Source: Neelides folsomi
Lineage: Eukaryota > Arthropoda > Collembola > Neelipleona > Neelidae
DNA: 64,000 nucleotides
Direction: 5' to 3'
Assembly: GCA_034687125.1 (NCBI GenBank)
Contig: JAQGBZ010000145.1
Coordinates: 1 to 64,000 of the forward strand
The notes under the pieces are model-generated. The model saw nothing but the letters and a program-made list of their open reading frames with translations. It was not told the DNA's origin and did not search any database. The position numbers and the translations under genes are program-made. This document shows, in pieces, positions 49,501 through 61,500 of the stretch. Numbering within the stretch: position 1 is the stretch's first letter; each line of letters starts with the position of its first letter.

Positions 49501-52500
49501 GCACAACGTCCACGTTCACGAGTGTCGTCGACAGAGGAATAACCCTCTATGTATTTTATATTATGCCTACGTATAGTAACAACCGCAATCACGTTCTAAG
49601 CACAACTTGTCTTTTGTTTCACTGAGCCTCATTCGCCACACAGACTTTCAAACCTTTTAAATCGAGTCACAAACGGCCAACCGCCTCGGACAGACAATAT
49701 TGCCCTGCACACAATGTGATGTTTTAGTCAGCCGCGGAGTCTCAACGGGAATGAATGGCCTCAGGAAGGTCGGGACACGTGAGCGAGTTATTGTAACTTC
49801 AATCCGGTCACACGCCGATCTCCTTTTCAAAATGACTGATCTGTTTGTTTTCATTCATTAGGATTCGGGGATTCTGGGAGTGGTTCAATCAACTTGATGA
49901 TGCTCCTATCTTCCCATGAAGGGATTGAAGAATGGCGAGCGTGGACGTTGAACAATATTTTACAAGGGTTGATTCCCTTGTCGCCTCCTTCCACACTCGC
50001 GTGACGGCCCGGAAATCCCACAAACAGGAAAAAGGATTTCGAGATCTATTAACAAAAAAGCATTGATTAGATCCCTTCCCTAATTAATAAATCAACTCGG
50101 AATTTATCTATGTCAACTTAATACGACCCAAATACAAAGAGACCTCGGCGTCTTTAATTTACTTTTTTATCCATCAGGAAAGACTCATAGAGCCCTGAAC
50201 ACTGAACGGGTGTCGCTTGGCATTAAGAATCAAACCAATAATCATTCCCATTACGTATTTATGAAATTCCGTCCTTTACTAGACAGTAAATAATAATTTT
50301 CTTTTCAACTTTTCCACTTTAATTGGTTATTTATAAACTATCTTAGATTGCACGAAAACGCCTCAATGAAAATATTATTTTTATTATATTTTAAAATAAT
50401 TATATTATTTTTAATAGATGCCACATGAGAACACCATCCATAAAGAAGGTACAAGTTGGGATGTTATTTACTTAATATTTAAAATATTATTGATAAAAAG
50501 CCTTTAATAAAAAGCTAATGAATACTATTTTCTAAATTGGTGTGTATTGACTTTATTATTTGGGCCGAATTGAGGAAAATCTATTTAATATAATGGGAGT
50601 GATAGTCATTATTCGAAATTATATAGCACGCTGAACGTCTCTTGTAATCATTTTCTGCCTCGTTGGCAGAATAATAGAGTAAAATGGATTCCTTACTTTT
50701 CAATAGATCCCTTTTGGATGTCCAAGAATGGCAGTGGCGGGGGCTTTGGGTAAACTGAATAATGGTCCTTTTATTAAATAACCCAGGAATTGTACAGGAT
50801 CTGGTGGAGGAATTCACTTTCTATATTTTTTATTAGCTTTGTTAGGGAAGTGTGTATTGTTGGAGGCGAACGAGGTTTTCCACTTCCCAATAGTTCGGAT
50901 GTCAATTGGCAGAGAGATGTATGGGAAATGTGAGAGCGGTAAGGGAAAGATGTGAGCTGTTGCCTCACGGACTGTTGAAGTGGAAGTGGCGTGGCGAGGT
51001 AGTGGGAACATCGATTTTGTCTTCCGAGCCTTTCGTGAGGGCCTGTGGGGTAAGCTGGGGAAGCCAAACCTGATGATGTTTCCCCTTCTTCTCTCTCAGT
51101 TCTCTCTCACATGCTACCTCTCGCATTTCTCATCCCTTTCCACTTCGTCCTTAACGTCCCGAGTGACGGAGGGACGAGGAAGCGTGAACAACTCACATGC
51201 ACTTTCTTACCAGTTTTGTCGATTCTCCTGGGTTCCGAGAAATAAGTAATACTTGTATAGTTTCTCAACCACCACTACATAAATATTAATATTATATTGA
51301 CAACAGCAAATGCTTTCTCTACAGTAATACTCTATGTACGAGTATTATACAGTTACATACATAGGTATGTCATGCCCGGGATTTCGGAAAAAATAGTAGC
51401 TTTTTATCAAATTTTTTAAGCAATTGCATTGTGAAAGGCCATAGATTTGTAGGAAAGTGTATAAGAGGTATTTACTCGGAGAAAAAGACCAGGACCAGAG
51501 CAGCAGCAGTTGGGCTCGTTTAGGAAATACTTCCTCTACAGTTTGGCATTAATGACACGTATCTAGTTCTACTCTCGTGTGACTATAGAGAAAACGAGGA
51601 TTCAAGTAGAAGTTTCGGACTAAGGGGGTGAAATTCCGGTTGGTACTTCCACATTCTTCCCTTTGTTCTGCCCCTTCATGTTAAGGAAAAGTAGGAGAGG
51701 AAAAAAAGTTGGGGGATTTATGCCTCTCTAAAAACCTTTGAAGATGATGATTGGGAGAGTTAATCGATTGAGTGATTTCCTCCTCTTGTAAAAGAACGCT
51801 ATAGGAAATCTACGACCACTCGTACATTAGACATTAGGGAAATAAGTTTCATTGTGTAGTCGTATTAAACTTCTGTAATAGTTTGGATGAAGAGATCCCC
51901 TTAACTTTCCTGTAGTGAAAGACCATGTGCTTTTTGCCTGTCTCAAAGTCTGCAGTCCCCAATGGGGTCTATTTGGATCTTTAAGAGAGATTTTCTCTTT
52001 CCATAAAACTGTCGGCGTCTCATATTGATTGACATTATCGTCGAGTTTATGACACGACCTCGTCCCCTTCCTTTACGCTAATGTTCGCTTCAATCATCCG
52101 CTCATTCACGGATGCGAAAGAGAATCTGGTCACATTCTTTCTTCTTGGCTCGAGATAAAGAACTCTTTTTCTCTCAATGACGTAATTAAAACAATAGTTC
52201 CTATTATTCTTATTACTTCTTAAAAACTTATTTAAACTCTTAAACTAATACTTTTGCATATATAATTACCAATTACCAATATACTATGCATAGAACAGTG
52301 TGTAGTATTATGTAGGATATATTTACAATACTGGTATTATACTCATTGTTTAAATATTTCGTTTGGAAACTTCTTGTATTTAGCATTCTTGCGTCTTAAA
52401 CACTCCAAGGGTTGTTTCTAAGATGCTGCCCCAGTTTCAGGGAGGAAATATAAATGAGTTTTATATTGTTCTATTCTTTGGTTCGCTCTTGTGCACGCCC

Positions 52501-55500
52501 AGAAATGAAGAATGTCTTGGAAATGAACCTAGTTTATGGGAAGTATTTATATGGGGAAGAGAGTAGAAGGCTGAACGGAATCCAATGAGCCTTGGTTGGT
52601 GGTGGGTTGGGAAAATACACGTAAGTAGAATTCAAAATAGGTAAGTTGAAAAAGTCTTTGATCCAAGTTTGATCCAAGCAGCAGGAATTGGCCAACGGCG
52701 GATTTAAATAGCTTCCCCCATTACGCCGAGATGCCTTCGACTTCCCCCAAATTTGAAAATAGAAAACAATAATGTGATATGCCAAACATCCTTCTATTTA
52801 TACAGTCTCACATTCTCGCCTCTGATAAAAGGGAAAAATCCTTTCTTTTGATTTAAAGAGTTTGATTCTTTGAATCAGGCCTCCTTGTTGAATAATAGGA
52901 GAATGAAGAAAGTGCGATAGCGTAAGTATATTTTCCTCTCAGTAGTTAGGATTTTATTTGGAGTTAGGGAACCTCTCAGGGGAATGGAATAAAAAATGGA
53001 ATTCGTTTCTCAGGAGCGACTCTTCCAGTGGCTGTATTGCCAATGAGGAATCTCTAGAAGTGGAGAGAGAGACAGACTTTGGGGACTTTCTTAAATAAAG
53101 ACATGACAGAAATAAAAATGTGGTAAAAGCGCATTGGAGGGATTTGAGCTTTCTTTTAAATCCACCTCTATGAGGATCTTACGACTTTTAAATGTCCAAA
53201 CCCATTCATTACATACAAGAGATTCGTGATGGTTTAAATGCTGTTAGGAATCCAACATATTCCTTGTAAACCTCGGCGATCGGAGGGTTCAGAAACAAAG
53301 AAACTTTTTCAAACGCGTCATTCACTGAAGAATTTAATGGAATTTACTTTCCAGTTCATAGAACCGGAGATTCCAACGGGAATATGAGATCAACTTTTGT
53401 ATATTTTATCCACTATAAAATGCGACGATGATGGTATTTGTATGTGCGGCGATGGAATTTGGTTCATTTCTATACCCGTCTTCTGGATCCTTGTTATATA
53501 TCAGTAGATATAATAAAAAGCCTTTTGAGACGGATGAGAAAAACTCGACGATTTCCACTTTATTTTCTATGTATGAATGCTCTCGGGTTTCTTGAAATGT
53601 AAACTGAAGAGGATTCCGCAATTTTAGATCTCAAAATTCTCTTTGAATAAACCAAATTTTTGACATCAGCCCTCAATTTGCATTTAATGACTTCCATAAT
53701 AATTTCAATAACTTAAGATCCGGGTGTTCGCGTCTTTGGGCCCATGAATGCCCAGTGGATATGAAATTCATAGTTGAGCCAAAAGAGCCCAATTGGAATC
53801 GGAGTTCGAGAATATCTCGAGTCCTATGCATTTTGATTAGGATTTTGAGATGATTTGGATGATGGTTGAGCGGATTTGCTCAACTCTGGATCGTCTGAGG
53901 CAGTGAGATGAGTAAGTCCTTTAATTTCCAACTTCTTCTGTAGAATGACTGCGTGGGGGTTTGAAGAGGAGAAATCCATCCAGTGGACTCAGTGGAGGAG
54001 AAGGCGAAGCTTGAATTAATTAGATTTCTCTTCCCTTTTCTACCAAAGGACGGATTAATTTTTCCGTGTTAATTCCCTTCTACTTCCACATTCAAAGGAT
54101 AATTATAGGAATGAATTGAGGTTCAATTGAAGCTTTCACCAGCTCTTTCGTCCAACTCCATTATTCCCACCCATTGTGGAAGAGGATTTACAAGGTTTTC
54201 TCAACCGATAAATCTCTCAGACTTTATCCATACTTAATATGCCCCCCATTCCCATGCACTCACACATTGAGGCCGATCGTTTTATTTGGCACATAGAGTT
54301 AAGCATAAGAAAGGGGAAGTGGGAGAGCAATATGCCTCAAACATGCTACAACAAGTCCCGCATTGAAATCACTCGTGAAATCTTTTGAAGGTTTTTTATT
54401 TAAATTTTCCAATATAATCCCCGCATCTTTTTTCTGCGTTTCCTGTTCCTCCCGAACTGTTGAGAAAGGGGAATTAAAGATGGTCGTGTGCTGCGGGAGT
54501 CCCTTGAGCATCATGAGAAAAGGAGGCGGCATGGTGAAACTCGCATCTGGCTGCTCTTGATTTAAAGCTTTAATTACTAAACTTGCTACCTTCGCTGGGG
54601 GCGTCGGAGAATTCTACCTCGCTCAGCATCCTCACCATCCGAACAACTCAAAATAAATGAATGGAAATTGGAGCATAAATTTGTAAAAGGACGACAACTC
54701 CTGTTTTATTTTATTCTCATTTTACATCCCAGTTTGGCACCAATCACGCCAGTCCTCTTATCAACAGTTCCGATCCTCGGCCATAAGCATTCTTACCGTG
54801 GTGCATAAGTAGGGAATTTACCTCGAACATTTACATTATTCCCTCAACGATCCTCCCTACATGTGCACATTGGGCCATGTGGGGTTTCCATAAGAGCCCT
54901 TGTTGAGAGTCGCGGAGTGGGAGAGGAGGCAGACAAAATCCCCGAGAGAGTTATACCAGATTAGTGAATCATGGACAGGAAATAAAGATCTGTGATTCAA
55001 ATCCCATGTTTTAACTCCACTTGATCTCAAATCTCGACCTCGTGATTTTCCTTAATTCGAATTAAAGGCATAAAATAATTGCATGTTAAGATAAGAAAGA
55101 ACATAAAAACCATATCCCTTCCATGCATGTTTATATCTTTACTTGTATTTTAATAATCTGGAAATTCAGCCGGTTTGGGGGAATCAACCTCAAAAGTGTA
55201 ATTTGAACCAAGGAGGGATCAAGTATTATGAAGTAAATAAGTGAACACAGATAATGAAAGTTTTAATATAAAATGAAAAACGAGGCCCCATAATTATTTT
55301 ATTCACTATTTCGAACGCATTTTGGGAATTTTAAAGAGCAATATGAGCTAATAAAAGGGAGGGAAATGAGAGTATAAAATTTAAAGTAGCGAGGAAATAG
55401 GCTCGCCATCGCGTAATAATCTGCGAAGAAAAAGTACATAGTTCAACTTTCACGCTTCACTACTTCCACCCAATTGAGCACATTCATTATACAGGCTGAG

Positions 55501-58500
55501 GACTCTGACCATTTCCTATGCCATTTCTATTTACTCGCAATTGGTGGTTCTTTTGGCTCCCATTCAACCTGTTTTATTTTTAATCCCCTCTTCTTTTATT
55601 GTCTCTACCCGGGTCCCTCGTCCAACTCTTATTGTAAATTAGGGAATTGGTTGGGCGGAGGAGTTGAGGATCAACGGGACGGCTCGAGATTTTATTACCA
55701 TTGCTTTCTCTCACAATGGAGAAAAATGGGTTTATTTATGCACTGTCGTATCTCTTTGTATCGAGGATCGGAGTCCTGTGCCAGGCATGAGTGAGAGCCA
55801 TGGAAAGATTTGTAGCAGCATCGGGAGTCTTCCTTTGGGTTTCCCGAGCACAAACAATGGGTTCAAGGGTGGAACAGAAGAGCCCGAATTGGCTCCGACT
55901 GCTAAACCTGTCACTTCCCAAAGAGTGAATGAGAAACTTTCCATTTTTCATTCCCACTTTCTGAACACACGCTTCCGCAAACCAATTTCATCTTCATTCA
56001 AAACCAATATAAATAATATGCTTAAGACTCTCTGCCGCCTTTGTCGACAACAACGGCGAGCTTTGACAAAGCTTCCGCTAGCTATATTTATTTATCCTCA
56101 TATAACAAAAACACGCCATTCCTTATTGTCCCAAGGTGGTGGAAATTTATATTAAAATATACAAAATGAAATGATATACGAAATTTTGTTAAAGAACATA
56201 AGGTAATATTCACTGATATAAAGTTGATTCAAATATGATGGCCTTAAGTGAATGGAAAAAGGCGGGGAGAAGGGAAATGTAAGAGAAAGCGTAATTTAAG
56301 TGCCTTGACGGAGACGATTCAATCTTTCAATAAAGGAGAATATTATGACATTAAACAGCGTGAAGTCCGTGGAAATTTGGTTGGCGGAGTGTCGTATGGG
56401 AGAAGGAACAAGATTCCGCTCTTTCATTCTTTCTTCCGCCCTTCAACCATATTTCATATGATTGTCTCTCGGAAATGTATTTTGTCAACGTCTCCCGTCT
56501 CATTTATTCCGCTTCTTCCACATTCTTCGCCCTCTTCAACAATGGCCCACCCTACATCCATCTTTGCATTTAAAAAGAGAAACCATTAGTGAAACCTCGT
56601 TATGGGAACTTCGTGTACAACCCTCAAAATCCTTATGGTTCTTGTGGTACATGCATCAGCACTACAGATTTCACTCCTCGGTTCCATATCCACTTTGGAA
56701 ACTCCTTTAGGGCTCCAATTCTTGTAGTTCTTTCAGTATGGATAAATAATTTAAGATAATTTAAGTTTGAAAAAACCGAATGAACTATAGATTTTAAATA
56801 ATTTAATGACAATATCAAGTGAATTTAATTCTTTTTGTATTAACTTTAGCTTTACTTGCAAAGTTCTCCCTTGACACGATAGGGCCAGCATTACATTATT
56901 AAATGCGAAAGATTGGATATTACCAGAGGGCATTAATGCGAAGTTCCGCACTTGCTAAAGAGACGTGAGAAATGAAGGAATGTCTTTTGTATGGAATTGT
57001 GAGTGTCGTCTCGAACATGGTCATCATGTCATCTCATCCTTAATTTTAATCAGAGACAGCGGAAGAACCGCCGTTTCTCCCCCTTTTCATTTCCCCCAAC
57101 CAACTCATCTTTTCTCGACTTCTGACTTGAGGAAGAAATGCCCCTAAGGAAAATTTAGCTTAATTAAGATCTCTTCCGTTGCAGGAGTTTGGACGAAGTA
57201 AGTCGACTCAGACTTTTACCCTAATTGTACCCTCGGCGATTTATTGACTTTTTCTCCAAAGAAAAAGAACACATGAGATCGGAGCTTATTGAGTTTGAGA
57301 AAAAGTGGAAGAGAATTGATATACTTAAGCTTAGGTCCAAGGATCACCGAACCTTAGAATTTAAATCACCTTCACTTTGTCTCAACTTGAACGTAATTTA
57401 GCGGATCTTTTTTAACCTAATCTTCGCATCTTTCCATTAGTGCATTCCAAACCCCAGAACGGAATATGTCCTATGTGCTAAAAAGAGGGCCAGGTGGCTG
57501 CTGGTAATGCCTTCAACATCCTACACGCTTTTCTTCAACTAATTCATTTGGAAAATTGGGAAATGATATGATCAATCTCACTCATTCCTTATTAAGCCCC
57601 ATTACGAACCCATTCATTATCAATAAGGTTCATCATCATATCAAAGATTTCTCATTTGCGTATAAATGAAATGCCACGCCCATTGAATGTTACATTCGAC
57701 GAATACTTAGTGTTTGTAATATTTAGTAATATAAACCTTATTCTGTAGAATCACTTTATTGCGTTTGGACTGAATATTTATTATTATTTTTTATGGGTAT
57801 TTATACTCCGATATTTCGGCTTTCGCTCTTTCAGTTTCTCTAATTAATTCTATTCTTATTCTATGGGTACAGAATGATGGTGTTGCATAGGTATGACTAG
57901 TAACTCTGTTACTCCATCCTTTAGTTGCCGGGTTACGTCGATCTGTCCCTTTTAGGCTATGGGTTGGTATGCTTAGTTAGTAAAAGGTGGCAAAGTCCGT
58001 CGTGACGGGACGTTGGGTCCGGTAGCCGAATCTCTTTTGCTGGGTTCTGTTCTGTAGAGAGAGTCCTCCTTGGGGGTGTATGTTTACAATCTGGTCGCGC
58101 CAAGGCTGTTAGCTTTCCCGCCTTCCTCTTCTGCCTGCCGTGTTTCCACGAGGGTTGTCTCCACCAGTCCCCTCAGCTTACATAGGCTTCATTCCTCCCT
58201 CCATCTACTCTATATATTAACTAATTTATCTATGGATTGATAGTGCAGAATCCGCTCGTCTCCACCTGTGTGAACGACAGAGAACTGGACTTTTTCGTCA
58301 TTCGGGAAAAAACTCCCTACTTCAGTTCTCATCCAGAGGGTCCCCCAAGGAGATTCCCAATGAGTTCCATAGTCTACCAAAGTGGAGACGACTCTGAATA
58401 TTTATTATTAGGAATCGAATTCAAAGCACAGTAAGAAAAATGGCTAAAACATGCAAAACGCATTTACATTTTTGTTCTTTTTTAAAGTGTTGAGTTTATG

Positions 58501-61500
58501 CAAGCAGAACATCAAGCGTTCATTATTTTCAATCACATGATAAATAAAGAGGGGCTTTGGATGAGAGGCGAAAGTGCATATAAATGGGGAGAAATTAAGA
58601 AGAGAAACGCCAAACCGGGTTTAAAAATGCAGAAAGCGGAAGCAATTTTTGAGCAATTTGGAGTTAAGAAGATATAAATAGGGCTGGTTAATGTTGAGTA
58701 GCACCGAAGCCGAAGAGCGTTTGGAATTGAAAAAAAGTTTGTTAGGGAATGAGTTTTCCGAGAGAATTAAGACGAAGGGAGAAGAAGGTAAAGGAATTTG
58801 GAATTTTGGGGATGGGAGGGCGGATATTCATTAGCGGAATGCTTTTGGAGGATGATGGAAGAAACGACGAAGGCCCTCCTGTAATTGTAATGGATTTCCA
58901 CCATCGGCCCTTCATTCCTCCCGCCCCTATAGACGACTCAAATGTGAAATTGAATGAAAACCGCATTTGGCAGGCTTTTCATTCAACCCGCCCCCATCTC
59001 AAACCCTATCTCTATTGATTCTCCTTCTCGTATTTAATTTCCTCATGTAATAAACTCAACCACTTTCTCTCGCTCTCTGTCTTGAATGTAGTTATCTTAT
59101 ACGTATAGAGTACTGTATAGTAGGAATTAGATTTACTTGGACTATACTTACTTACTGGTAAATTATATTTATTGTCTCTCTGCTCCTGCTTTTTATTATA
59201 ATAGAGAAAGGTAATTTTATGGGGAAAAATTGCTTTGTCGATGGATCTAAAGAGATCTAAAGATCGACTTTTGGATCTAAAGAGCTGAAGCAGCAATTTG
59301 AAATCTGTCCCACTTCTTTGCCATTTCTCTTCCCATCTCTATCAATTCATTTCACCTCAACTCTTCCGCAACTCAATTTCCTCCACTCAGTTTTAATTAG
59401 GACCTAATTTGAAAAAGATAAAGACACGCGCTGTGAAATGGAATCTAACTAGCAAGAGCTGTTCAAGAACTTGATTCGATTTCTTCTGATTTATAAAAAA
59501 GAAATTTCTTGCCATAGATAAAATAAAATAAAATTGACACTTTTGGTAAGAGCCGATGAGAAAAGATTTAGTATTTAGTTAGGGCCCGTCTTAAGAGGTA
59601 GAAGGGAAGAGTCAATAAAATAGAGGAATGGTCCGTTAAGTTTGCGTTTCTTCTCGGCTAAAAGCTCCCCTTCTCCTCTCAACCACGAGACATTGTGAGC
59701 AAATGAAATCAAGAAAAGATGCAATGGCTTGCCCTTTAGTTTCTATTATTTCCTTATAAATAAATCCTTATAGAAGAAGACCCTTCTGGTATCAAGCTGA
59801 CTCTCCCCATAAGACACCATTATAAGATGTTGGGCAAGTCTGATATTAAATGCTTTGATAGAAACGGGCTTAGAAGGGAGTTTTAAGGTAGGATTGAATC
59901 AACGAGGGTATTTATTATATGAGATGGTCTGAGTGCCACTTTTGGCTGAGAAATGACTTCTTTTTATCTTTGGTGACATTTTATAGGAAGTTTCGGTCAC
60001 TCGCCCCGCCATCTTCGATGATGAAGAAATAAACGTTGAAAGTCGAAGATGGGAAATGAGGAGATTGAAAGTCTCATCCAATGAATTTTCCAATACTCGA
60101 GGGCTTGAAATGATGAAATTTTTTATATGTATATAACTAAATACACGTATAAAATAAGCAAGTAATAGTTTTTTTAGGTCGGGCTTCCCATGCGGTTAGA
60201 AAATTGTTTATTTATATTTCCTAGTTTACTAGTTGGCCTCGAGTGGATTTAAAGTTGTGAAAGAGGAGGGCATTCTTGGGTCTTTAACTTTCCAGTATCA
60301 TCATCGGCAATCTGGGCATGATTGGTTTCTTCCACAATTTCTCAATTGAAATTGAATCGCCGAAAGAAAGGAAAAAGAAAACTTTGCAGGGTTTGCGGCC
60401 AAAAACTTTCTTTTCCCTCGGAGAGAAATTGAGAAGAACAAAGAATGTTTTGAGTAAATGGGAGTGAATATCGAATGATCTGTTTAAATTTCAAAAAAAA
60501 CTCCCCCATTACCAAGCATGGAAAGAGCATTCAGAGCGGATTTTTTCTTAAAAGAAATCGCCCTCACTTCACTTCGACCTCTTCTCACTCCCTTTTATTT
60601 CCTTTTTACCCTTACTGAGTTTTCCGTTCTCAAAGTGTGTGCAGAAGGGGGAGATTTCGATATAACTTCATATGCAAGAGCCAAACTCTGTGTGCATCTT
60701 CTATATAAAACACACAGACCAATATTACTAGGGTTTAAATTTATAAGAGATTTTCAATGGCACTTCTTCCAAGACGTTCAAATCAAAACCAGAATCACAG
60801 AAGGAATATATTCATAGTAGAATTGGTTATAAAACTATAATAATTTAGGTCGATGAAGGGTTAAAAGGATATATAAGCCATATGTATATTTCCAAACGTT
60901 ACAAGATTACGCGTTAAAACTTTCCAATAAGAGTTCTTAGAAATCCGAGAGCAAACTCCTCCATTATTTGCTTATGATATTACACGTAGTGAACCGTGGA
61001 GTTTGAAAAAGGATACATTTTGAATTTTGAATATTCGAGGAAGTTATTGAGAAAGCGGACGGAGCGATTCGGAAGGTTGTACATATCTACTTACTTTAGG
61101 TAAAGGCGAAGGAAATGGAAAAGTTTTGTGTATTCCTTTCAGACTCCTATCCTTTTATTCGAACTCGTCACTCTTCCCAAATGAAGTTGACGACGATACG
61201 ATGAGGTTCGACTCAAAAGGTATTAAAAGCAAACTAACAAACTTTAATAGTAAGAATCATCTTCCAAGATAACCGCAAACTTTAGTTATTTATGCAAACT
61301 CTCCATAATGCCTTAATAATTCCCAACTAAACCAATGAAAATAAAGTTAAATTGGATGTGTTCACTAAGATTCCTCAGTAGAGCACGTTTAGTTAAATTG
61401 GAGATATTGATTAAACGAGTTCAATTCCCGTTGAAAAATATTATGGAACGAGGGCCCTTTAAACAAATTCACTTTCCAAAACTCAAATCCCCGTTTTGTT

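Noticed and set aside
55664-56155. 163-codon forward frame in the gene-poor region
   Set aside because: No recognisable motif, no splice partners, overlapped by other open frames of similar quality; likely chance in moderate-GC DNA.
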